Below the pieces are notes generated by a model, which had not been told where the DNA came from, ran no database searches, and worked only from the letters and a program-made list of their open reading frames with translations. From Anthopleura xanthogrammica (lineage: Eukaryota; Cnidaria; Anthozoa; Actiniaria; Actiniidae), in assembly GCA_964019055.1 (NCBI GenBank), contig OZ025213.1:12752202-12816201 (forward strand): a DNA stretch of 64,000 nt. Direction: 5' to 3'. Positions 14,721-27,900 of this stretch are shown piece after piece. Each line of letters begins with the position of its first letter. Position 1 is the first letter of the stretch. The translations under genes were made by a program, and so were the position numbers.

Positions 14721-15887
14721 ATGAATTCTACATTCAGTACTGTAGTACCGACCAGCGGCTTCAACAATGTAACTACAACTCCTTCACCATACTTCCTTGA
14801 GCCAAACAATTCCAAGATATTTCGTTATGTGGTGTACGGTCTACTATTTCTGTTCGCAGTGGTAGGCAACATTGCCGTGTGCGTCGTTCCCATACGTCAA
14901 AAACGAATGAGAACTTTCACCTACTTTTTGATCACCAACCTTGCAGTGTCGGACATCGGGACGATGCTCTGCCTTCCTCCACTCATGCTGTTCGACTATA
15001 CAACCACGTGGACAATGGGAGAAGCAATGTGCAAGCTTGTTAATCCGAGTCTTACCATGTTCAGCCTTATCACTACTAATACATTAGTCGCCATCGCTAT
15101 CGATCGCTTCATGTCCCTGGTATTTCCCTTTGTGCGACGTCCCCAGAAAAAGGAGACAATCTTAGTGGTGACCTTGACGTGGTTGCTGGCTTTTGCCTGC
15201 GTGCTGCCATCATTTGGTGCAAGAAGAATTGTAACCTTTATTGATAAAGACCAAGTCTACCTATACTGTGAAGAAATATTCCCTGGAGACACAAAAGAAG
15301 ACCAGAAACAACACAAAAAGATCTACGACGTAGCTTTGTACCTTATCAACAACACGATCCCCATCCTTATCATCTCCGTGGTGTATGTCATCATCATATT
15401 TAGGCTAAAGGGCATTTCCGTTTCCAAGGCTTTCAAGAAGAAATCTTCCTTCGAGGGCTACTCCCAACCAAGAACTCTAACAAGCGACGAGGTCTACTTG
15501 AAACAGAAGAACGAGCGCGAGAGGAAGTTCATGCAGATGTTACTGAGCGTGGTGGTGGTGTTTGTACTGTTCTATGTGCCAGTTCAGACGCTGTACTTGC
15601 TCAACACTCTCCTACCAAGTACAAATGGATGGTATTACATCTACATAACTTATCATTATCTGTATCTCATGATGTGGGTCCCAAACGCCCTGAATCCGAT
15701 CCTCTACGGCGCGATGAACGAGCAGTACGCCAAGGCATTCAAGAAGATACTGTGCTGCAGATGGAGAAACAGAAATGGGTTTGGTTCGACGTTGGGCTCC
15801 TACTCGAAAGCACCAATGACAACCATGAATACCAGGAATGATATTGCTGGGTCGAACACGAGAGAGACCGAAATGACCTTGATGTGA
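14721..15887 (+). CDS. Class A (rhodopsin-like) GPCR, peptide-receptor type
   Basis: Single-exon gene for a 388-residue seven-transmembrane receptor at the plasma membrane, expected to couple to G proteins. The N-terminus has three N-glycosylation sequons (N2, N16, N29). Class A landmarks are visible: GN in TM1 (N50), LAVSD in TM2 (D78), W97 after TM2, the disulfide pair C104/C183, DRF at 128-130 in place of DRY, W154 in TM4, P214 in TM5, FYVP in TM6 (P287) where CWxP is usual, and NPILY in TM7 (325-329). A CC pair at 345-346 could be palmitoylated. The overall pattern resembles invertebrate neuropeptide receptors, but the ligand cannot be named from sequence. The first ATG is used. A poly(A) signal AATAAA occurs at about 16369. 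An orphan amine or other class A receptor is possible. Confidence 0.93.
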   Translation: MNSTFSTVVPTSGFNNVTTTPSPYFLEPNNSKIFRYVVYGLLFLFAVVGNIAVCVVPIRQKRMRTFTYFLITNLAVSDIGTMLCLPPLMLFDYTTTWTMGEAMCKLVNPSLTMFSLITTNTLVAIAIDRFMSLVFPFVRRPQKKETILVVTLTWLLAFACVLPSFGARRIVTFIDKDQVYLYCEEIFPGDTKEDQKQHKKIYDVALYLINNTIPILIISVVYVIIIFRLKGISVSKAFKKKSSFEGYSQPRTLTSDEVYLKQKNERERKFMQMLLSVVVVFVLFYVPVQTLYLLNTLLPSTNGWYYIYITYHYLYLMMWVPNALNPILYGAMNEQYAKAFKKILCCRWRNRNGFGSTLGSYSKAPMTTMNTRNDIAGSNTRETEMTLM

Positions 15888-16881
15888 TTCCCTCTGTCGG
15901 AGTTAATTTATACAAGATCCTCGTTCAGTGAAACTAAAATAAGTCTACGTTGAAGATAGAGAAAATAGCGCAGAACTACAGTTGAAAGAGGGGCAAATCT
16001 TTGTCACATGAACTTCTAAATACTTCTTTGAAAGACTTGTTTCATGAGGAGTGGCTTCGCGTAACCTAAGAGCCCGAAACCATTAAAAGTCATCCGTCTT
16101 TGATAACTCATCGACACCGCAAGGCTCAAAGCAAGAGAACAACAAGCAGGATAACCGAATAGTAATGGACGACAGCGCACATTGATGCATAGTGATATAT
16201 AGTCATGACTATGATGTGCATAACGACACGTATGAGTGGACACTGATCATGATTCGCCACAGAAAAGTGCAGTCATTCAAGTGAATGTTATAAAAACGAT
16301 GATTGGCATATCTGCCGATCGAACAGCTGCGATGCAAACCGGCGCTGAACAGTTATAGACAGTAAATGAATAAACCAATAACCGAAAGAATATTCGACGA
16401 TAGATAACGATGAATAATGATTGACAGTGACGGACAGTGATCCACATTGATGGACGGTTATTAAGAACTGTTGAACAATAATGTCCAGTGATGGGTCTGT
16501 TCTCTGATATACTAGATAGTGTGGTTAATGAAGCCTAATATCTTCACCATTCAAGAAATTGTAATATAGTTTAGGATCTAGCGCTGACACCCATCCTGTA
16601 GGGCACAAGGAATGCATTTCTGTAGACCTAAGGTAAAGCAGTCGATTCGTAAAAAAATAGATAAGTGTAATTTTCGTGTTATTGTGAGACGGAACAGAAC
16701 AGTTCACACGCGAGATCAATCATCCAATGAAAATACTCGGAAACGGCACGTTCACGATCACGACACGGCACGGTACCGTGCGGTGAGTGTTTCACAATCA
16801 TACGAAAACTACATACAGCAATTCCTAGCTATTATCTAAAGGGTGTATTGTGATATCTCCTTGTAACAGAATTCTTACTAA

Positions 16882-17014
16882 TAGGCCCCTTGCAGCATGT
16901 CGGAATACAGCTCGTTTGAAGGACAAAACAATAGGTTCCAATTCTCAGGAGATTGAAATTCTTTTGTTTTGTTCTCCAAATTGCACTGCTTTGGCGTCAC
17001 GTGAAAGGGGTCTA
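16882..17014. mobile_element. MITE family B, copy 1
   Basis: Ends in an inverted TAGGCCCCTTGCA / AAGGGGTCTA pair. The core contains GGACAAAACAATAGGTTCC and GAAATTCTTTTGTTTTG, shared with copies at 30241, 47038, 47957 and 59071. About 133 bp, non-coding. The GTCCTCC block of other copies is altered here. Confidence 0.85.
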
Positions 17015-17240
17015 TACATTGTAACCTCGCCATCCAACCACGGATGACAGTTTAGGTATTGTAGACGCTTTAAGGTTCAATTGCAATATATCAATATTTA
17101 GTTGTAGTTATACAGTAACAATTTGTAGGGTAATTTCTGCATTGGGTGGAAATTACGTCAAGTATTTAATAGAGTAACCAATGAAGTAGATTATAGTTGT
17201 CAACAATAAAAACACTATCAGCCTAGCTTATGGTTTACCA

Positions 17241-17472
<232 letters not shown>

Positions 17473-17476
17473 GTCT

Positions 17477-17588
17477 GAAAATTATTTGAAAATCTATATT
17501 TAGCTCCGCGCGCAGCCGGAAATATCTTATTATGGGATTCCTGTTCAGGCTGCGCGCGGAGCTAAAAATAGATTTTCAAATAATTTTC
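17477..17588. mobile_element. Foldback element, family D
   Basis: Arms of 41 bp at 17477-17517 and 17548-17588 are almost perfect reverse complements, with inner ends rich in CGCGCG and outer ends GAAAATTATTTG. The loop is 30 bp. It abuts the TCTG microsatellite directly. Transcribed, it would form a long stable hairpin. Confidence 0.8.
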
Positions 17589-18571
17589 ATGGGAGATCGG
17601 ACCTATGTATGGGAGATGTGCTCTCTTACTTCATACTCTCTTGGTAAGAAATTAAATTTATAGACCCCTTGTACTAAATCCCAACCTGGGAGTCAAAACA
17701 ATGATTAATATTAACATAAAAAAGATTTCAATCCTCAAGAAAAGGGATTTTTTTTTGGCCACCAGGTTGGGAATTAATGTCATTGTCGAGGCACACTTTG
17801 CACTCTGTGCCCCTCTCCCCCAGTGAGTATGCAAGTACTTCTTCCGGTAAGGCAAGTCAACTTTTGTGAGATATTCTCGTTTCGTTCTAGATATTTTATC
17901 AGGTTAAGTACGGGAAATAAATGCTACGAATATACACTCACCCGGTGTATTTTTAGTATGAATATTGAACAACTTTATAAAAAGAAGAACAGCCGGAATA
18001 CAGGACATTAAAAATGTACATGTCGTTCTGCACGTAACCACTTCTGTCTGCTTTAAATCAAGTAAACTTTGTTGTTTTGCTACAAAGTTTTTGGACTTGC
18101 AAAGGTGATGATAGCAAATCTAACCCCCGTGATATCGTCGAGCGACATTATTCTGCTATAGAGGATAGTAATATCTCAGTTATTTGCCAAGTCCACTCGA
18201 CGCCCAGTCAGCTTCGACCTATGTCAGGTCTAGAATAATAGCATTATGATATTGATTCATGTTTTGGAATTCTTTAAGATTGTTCTTGGGTTTGTTTCAA
18301 ATGCAGCTACATTGGAAAACTTTTTTAAAATATGAAATAAATCAATATTTGCCGATTATCTTTTTTGCTCGAAGGAGTTCGATTTATTGGGCTTTCTGTG
18401 GAATCAACTCTAGCAAGGAATTCTGGGTCATGACATGGAACGCCTGGCGAAAACAGCATCATCAACAAAAACATTGTTCTTCAACGTTATGCAACTACGA
18501 TTCATTCCCTTAGATCTCAATAATTTTACCCCTTTCCTTGTACCGATTTCAGCAAGAAGGTTCTCACATTC

Positions 18572-20613
<2,042 letters not shown>

Positions 20614-20788
20614 ACTATTTGAAGTAATCAATGGGTGTAATTAATTTTAAAGATAAATTATAATTTTTTTTTAAATGGATGCAGTGTAAGTTGAATGTTA
20701 TGCCTAAAGATAGTAGAATTAAAGTATGGATGGTATGTGCTGTTAATGAGCTATCTCGATCTAACCACTACACTGTACTGGTGTTAAT

Positions 20789-20983
20789 ATGCCTTTTTAG
20801 CCTGGCCGTAATTTTCCCATTTCAGACCACGTGTCATTCCCTAGAGTATCATTTCTTTGCTTAACGGTTGCGCATGAGAAGACACATGAATATGGATGCA
20901 ACTCAAACAAAGAATCTTATTCTCAAGAGAATGACACGTGGTCTGAAGTGGGAAAACATTACACCCAAACAAGAAAGGTCCAT
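20789..20983. mobile_element. MITE family A, copy 3
   Basis: Same architecture as copy 2: TTTCAGACCACGTGTCATTC near the left end, mirrored by GAATGACACGTGGTCTGAA near the right. Located about 175 bp downstream of the Nudix stop codon. Confidence 0.9.
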
Positions 20984-23900
20984 ATCTGACTTATCTGAAC
21001 CCTGCTTCCTCCACAAGAATCTAATTCTAAGTTCCAATTCGGTCGGTCATGCTACGAGGGCTACGCTGAGCCTTGTTAGCTTCTGAGCTTTTAACAGTTA
21101 ACCTTGTGAAAGTAAGCTTAGGCTGTTTAAAAATAAAACTTTTTGCACAAAAAACCTCGGGGGAAATCCTCAAAATACAAGACAGAATCAACAAAAAGCC
21201 TTTCTCATATGACGAAATTGAATCGAGACCATGTAACGTACAGTGAGTTAGGTAGCGAACATTGGCATTCCAAACCTTCATAAAAGGGATCTACATACGA
21301 ACGTACTTTTGAGGTATCGTGATTTGATATGATCATAATTTCTGCAGCAAATATGTTTTTACACGCACAGATAACCCTTTGAAAACACAAGACGTAAACT
21401 TATCTGTGAAAGAATCTTTGTCGTTACTGATAAACCAGAAGTGTAATGAGTCACCCCCTCAAACAAGGCATCCTTGAAAAACAAATCTATACATCTTTCC
21501 CCACAGATAAAAAGATGCCCTTACAACACCTGTAAAACGAATCAAACTTTCTTATTACCTTCGTGTAAAACCAAACGATCTATTTGTGCGGTCTAGCTGA
21601 TACAGGAGACGAGTTTCTTGTTTACGACAAAACACTACTTTCTCATTTCCCGTTGATAATTGCTTCCTAAATGACCGATGATTATGGTTTATCTCGTTAA
21701 GATCTGGACGATTATCCCCAAGAATAATACCAGAAGGGCACGTTTCTTGGACAAGGGGAAAGTCGTTAACATCTTGTGATTCTTATAGGGTGATAGTTCC
21801 GACTTATTGATTACACAACGTGAATTCCTTGCTCTTATCTCAAAGAAGGCATTGTTTAAATATAACAAGCGTCCTTGCCACTGAGGGTTAGGGTTGATGT
21901 GTCTGTAACATCGGAAACGTAGCTACCTTATTACATGAAATTTTCACGACTCGTTCATTTCGCGGATTTGGAGGTTGCATATTTCAAGACACTTTAGTTT
22001 CGCGATTTTGAGAAAAAATTCATATTCTTGATCACTTTAATTTCGCGATTTCATTAATGGAGTATATTATTCATAATTTGTTTCTAAATAAGCACAAATC
22101 CCTTTAGAAACCTCACTAGTTCCTTGGTTTTGAGTTTAGCATATTGAATACTTGTTCCAATCATTCATTGTTGCCGGCATTGAACAGGATCAATAAGCGC
22201 TAGTACTTGGTTCTCAGTAACAACGTCTTTTATCCATGCTTTTGAATGGTCATTAAATTCTTTACGTTCTCGAAGATGGAGGGTCACTTAATTTTTGCGT
22301 CATTATATTTTCGCGACACTTATCCTTCGCGACACTTTAATTCCGAAAGTTTTTCGAAATCGCGAAATTAAAGTGTCGCGAAAATTTCATGTATTAAATA
22401 ATGTACTCTCTAACATCAGTAAAAAAACCTGTTTTCTAAACTCCTAGTGTAGTTATAATTATGGCAAAGATAATAGTTTTCTCTTATATTTTAAGACAAC
22501 TATTTTATTTTTATGGACAAGTAAAAATTTTGTGAGAATACAATATTACAAATATAGTCAGTTCGTACGAAGAAAGTGCGTACCATCATAGCAATGTGAC
22601 CGGATGGAGCTCCATGATTTTTTGCACGGAACGGATTTTCAACCAGTTAAGCGAATTTGAGGAAAAGATACAGACGAGAACAGATTCTTTCTGTCTGTAT
22701 GTGACAAAGAGTTGTTTTAATAATATAATTTCTTGATCTGTATCACCATACTGGAGTGCTGAAGGGTCAGTGGAATCTATTTGAGTCGACTATCACGGTC
22801 GAAAACTGCGATAACCTAAGACGATGATCAGAGCATTCCCGGCCTCTGGTCTTTGTTACTGAACGAAAAAAACAGTCAAATTCCATCACTGTGCACTGTT
22901 ACTAGTATTTGCAATCAGGAAAGCTTTTATCGATAAATCATCACCGGGTCTATTAAAATACAACATTCACAAATAATATCTGTTATTCAGTAGTCAGTGT
23001 GGCGACCTCAATAAAAAACTTTAAATATCTATTTGTTGATTTTGCCCTGGTTTGTTGGTCTTTAAAAATAATATTAAACACGTTATTCATTGGGCAAAAT
23101 ACGAGGTTTATGTGGTCTATAATGGGACCATGCAGTACCTTCAGTGTTTAAATTCATTTTGCTAGTGGAACGGACTAAACTCTGGACTAGTATTACTGAC
23201 ATTGGTTGTTCTTATCAATGGATTTGTGCGAAAATGAGTGACTGAGACTCTCTGAGTTGTCTTAGGAAATCTGGTATTGATAAACAATCAAATGGATAAA
23301 TGATCGATTAGAAAACTCAGTTGGTCAGGCATGCAGATTGATGGGCCACTTCAGAAAGTCAATAATAAATTCATGACTGCTCAATATGAGTTCACCCAAG
23401 GTCCCGCATCCCTGGTTCATCACGAAATTCGTAATCATAAATTCCCATAGATTACTGACTTTGTTAAGCAATTAACCTGGAACTTACTGCTTATCCGTAA
23501 TGGTTTATAATAATCTCCTTATTTCATGATTGAAGTCGTGGGTGGTAGGTGTCTTGTCAAGGCGTGCCCGCGGAAGGTACTTGCCGAATCATTCCCGATT
23601 TTTAATGTCTTTTGAATAAAATAGTATTCACTGGTCATAGGCACCTAAATCTGGTCCAATTGGCCTAATGGCAAATGGTCTTGCATGTTACTTTACCAAA
23701 GGCCCATTTTTTGAGCCTCTCAAAGACTTTCAATACATTTTGATACGCACGTATATCGAGTTCCAATACAGTTATATCATTGTTTGGTATGTCGGTGACC
23801 ATGAGATGGTATTTGGCTCCGTGGTGCGAAAAACAAACATCAAAGTCAACAAAACGCATATCATAATTTGATCATCATCTACTTAATGCAGCTCTTGAAT

Positions 23901-24900
23901 TGAACACCTCATGTCAACGCAACCACCGCGTGGTCTTCGCCGGTAAAAATTTACGGACAGAAAAACCGCAGGCTTCCGAACGACAAATTAATAAACTTCG
24001 CCGGTCAAAAACTCCTTCATTTTTTTTCACTTAGGAGAATAAATGTTGACACAGCTTTCGTCAGTTCCTGCTTCTCAGATTATTATCCAAAACCGGCAGC
24101 TCTTTGAGCTCGTGTTCTAATTTTTGATTAAAAGAATAGCTGAATCGCTGGAACAATTTGTATCATCGCCTTAAAGTGGAAGATTGTGACATCAAAAGAT
24201 CAAGAATCCTGAGCCACGACCTCTACGTTAAGTTCTTGATGTTTGGATTCGATTGCGTAAATATCTGGGCTATTTCCTTAAGTAAATGGAATGAGATTAA
24301 TATTCGTCGTATTGTGGAGTTTTTTTCCCGGCGATCAACTGAGGTTATGCTGTGACGAGGCGATATAATTTTTGATTGATCAATCGAGAGCTGATCACCA
24401 AATTGGCCCGCCCTCCTTCAGCGCTTAATAAACAATCACGCATACCGGACAAATACTATGGTAAGTGGGCACTCTAAAGAATCCTCGCTTAACACAACTT
24501 TGAGCACGTCGAACAAGAGACAAACCCCGCTGACTCCGATATACCTGACGTTCAAAGATGCCAAAATACTAAACGCCATTTGAAGCCCTAAGCCACAGGA
24601 TTCTGAACTAAGTTGTCTTATCAGTACTGAAATCAATACAAGTGGTCTTCCAGTATCGAATACGTCACCGAAGGTACGACAGATAACAGAGAAGCAACCA
24701 AACCCGGTTTGTGTCAAAAGAGTGTTGATTTGTCACAAGTGAAGACCTTTCAGTTCGATCACCAGCCACTTGAAATAAAAGGCAGCCAGTCACTCGTCAA
24801 GCTCGGGCTATCGCTATCACGTGTAGAGAGACTGTTTACATTAAGTATCGGTTTTTTTTCCATGCTTAAAAAATTTCGGGCGCTTTGAACTAGAAGTGTA
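20984..24900. other. Intergenic region upstream of Wnt16
   Basis: About 3.9 kb between the Nudix gene and Wnt16. It holds one long inverted-repeat element (listed separately). Upstream regulatory DNA of Wnt16 presumably lies here, but no specific site can be supported. Confidence 0.55.
21932..22393. mobile_element. Inverted-repeat element, family E
   Basis: The left end has ACATGAAATTTTCACGAC, and the right end has its near complement GTCGCGAAAATTTCATGT. Internal subrepeats of the type CACTTTAATTTCGCGAT occur at about 21989, 22035 and, inverted, 22355. About 460 bp, non-coding. Repeated TTTCGCGA blocks near both ends suggest compound terminal repeats. Confidence 0.65.
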
Positions 24901-27900
24901 ATGAAGAGGCTGTCCTTGATCTTCGCGATGTTGTTCCTCCTTATGGGGCAAGTCGATACGTCCTGGCTGTAAGTAGTACTAAATCAGCTCTCAACTACTT
25001 TCTCGACCACCTCTAGTCATTCTTCACTAATACGATTAGACTTCTCGTGATTTGTACTATAATTTGTACCCAATACATTTTCGGTAATGCGATCAATGTT
25101 TTTGTTCTTAAGGTGGATGGGGGTCGCTTCGGTCGGAACCAGGAGTTCTTCTGTAGTTTCAAGCTGTAGTCGTGTGCCAGGACTTTCATCACAGCAGCGT
25201 AAGATGTGTATCTTGAAGCCTGACGTGATTCCGAGTGTGAGTGAAGGTGCCAAGATTGCCATCGAAGAATGTAAGCAACAGTTTAATCATGAACGATGGA
25301 ACTGCTCAACATCTAATGATGCAACAGTATTTGGACGTTTGCTAGAGATAGGTAGGGGATAAATCTCCCGCTTCTTGTTTTCATTACTTTTCACTGTGGC
25401 TCGCGTTTCAATATCTTGTTATGATTATAATACACTAGGAAGCAAAGAAACAGCGTTCGTGCACGCGATAACGTCTGCTGGGGTCGTCCACGCAGTCAGC
25501 AAGTCTTGTAGTCGCGGAAACCTCACAGAGTGCACTTGTAACTCCAAGAATAAAAAGACCTCTCATCCACGCGGCTGGGAGGAAGCAGGATGCAGCGATA
25601 ACGTGAAGTATGCCATATGGCTATCGCAGACCTTCGTTGATGCTCCTGATAAAAATGACCGTCGAGCCCGCTCCCTAAGCAGAGGACGAGCGCTGATGAA
25701 TCTACACAACAACCAGGCAGGTCGCCAGGTGAGTCTATAATTTCTCAACAACTTGTTCTTATCACTTTTTGAGTCCTTCACAGTTGACAGAAAGGCCAAC
25801 TGGCTTTTGATCAATCGCACATGGCTCCTTCCTTTTTCATCAGTAACCGATTTCAAACAATTCTCCTCTTTGCAACATTGCAAGCGAAAACATGCGACTT
25901 CCGTTCTGGGACTCCATAAAATGTCCATAGAAAATTCAAACCATAGTTGTTCTATTTTTGTCCGGCAATTGAAGAAATCCTTGAAGATCATTGAAAGCAT
26001 ATCGCGTTGCTTTTGATACTAAGTTGACCTAAACTCTACGAAGTTCTATTTTGACTTTTCTCTAAAGAGATGCCTTTCATTCTCGATGTTCTGATAGACA
26101 AAACATATGTGAGAGCAGAGCAAAAAGCCAGGCATTTAAAAATTAACCTCATCCAGATGATAAACACTAAAACACTGTAATACTTTAAGATTGACCAAGA
26201 CTTTCCTGCAAATCCGTAAATGACTCATTAATCTGTGCAAGCTTCCTCGCGATCTGCGAGTTTCCTTTTGATGCCCTCATCTTTTTAAAGTCACACTTGA
26301 GCAGAACTTGATAATCAGACCCTAAAAATAGCCCCATAATATTATTACAATTCTAATGGTAGATTGATATTTTAGTTGCCTTTCATTGCAAGCTAGCAAA
26401 GATAAAACTCGAAACTACAAAACCGAAGAATTACTTCGTGTTTAGTAAAATCTTACTACAATTTTACTCTATTTTAACTAAACTACAAACAACTTGGGCT
26501 CCGAAGAAGGTCGTCTTACCAAACCTAGACTAACATACCGATATTTCGTGAGATCTAGGAATTTTTTAAATATGTTTTCAATTTTAAACCTGAGTTCTGA
26601 ATTATTGGTTACGTTACCGGAAGCTCCTTGTCTCGATGTTTATTAAGTCTTATCCAGTAACGTTTCTAAATCTGCTGCCTGTTTTTAATTTCAAGAATGT
26701 TTTGTCCAAGGTTTGCATAGATCTCAAGTTATGTCAACATCTTGAGCATCAATTAACCGTTGAGATTAATGGTTGGATGGTCGTAATGATTGATTTTTAC
26801 GAGCTAATTGATAGAAGTGATAACTTGATTTGGCTTAATCAGGAGAAACGGTAATCATCATTTGCTGGGGAGGTCAGCTTGTCTTCCAGCCCTAGATAAC
26901 TTTGAAAAAAGGCACAAACTTATCTCAGTTTTCTTGGGAATTCTTTAGATGAACGTAACTAAAATTCTCAACATTTCACACTTAAGTGTGAATAAATTGT
27001 CCACAATGGATCGATAGATGCAAGTTCCATCGCTGCTCGCTACACTCCTTAATATAACATCTAGTGTCTTTGACCGACATCAGTGTTACTTTAAGTTCCG
27101 ACCTCACAAATATCAAAACTTTCTTCTTCTAAATCACAAGAAACAGTGACATTTTACAAATAGGTAGTTGGAAAAGATTTGCAATGACTGCCAAACAAAA
27201 ATCTATACGCCGAACCTAAAGTTTTTGGATTTGTCTGAGCCATATTCTGACACTATGTAAGGCTTCTGATAGCGAAGCTTCCAGAATGTTGCAGAAAAGT
27301 TTACTGATGAAAAAGTTAGTGCTTCCTAATGCCCTTTTTATTCCTTTTGAGGACTTTTTCATGAATTCTTATCAGTTCTTCTTGACAAATTCTTAAAAAT
27401 ATTTTAAAGAAAATCACTGAACTTGGACTAAAACTATATATTGCAACGTCTTGTTGCGTGGTTCAGATTTGCAAACAATTTCCTAATCAAGTTCATCAGC
27501 AATCAACGGAATATCAAGATAGATGTGTTTAAAAATGTTTCTCGATTACAAAAAGTAATAGTTAATGTATGTGCTAGTAAGTTATCTCTGGCTGCAGAAG
27601 GAAGACAAAACTATAGTTACTAAATGAAATACAGATGGTTTTAACTCGTATCTTATTTTGCTGCCCGATTACAAATGTCTGGAATATCCGAGTTAATCGA
27701 TCGATCTAATTGTTAGACAAGAGGCCTGAAAAGTCTCACTGGAAAACTGTACGAGTTAATCGAAAAATTATGTGAGAAGATTATCTACGTGCAAATATGT
27801 TTTTATTTCGTTCGCATTACGATATAGATCTTCTTCGCTCTCTTTTTTGTAATTTTGTCAACTTATTGTGTTATTTGTCCCACCAAGATTTTTCGGATTA

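Noticed and set aside
24436..24717. 93-codon minus-strand frame upstream of Wnt16
   Set aside because: No recognisable domain, no splice or poly(A) support; most likely a chance frame.
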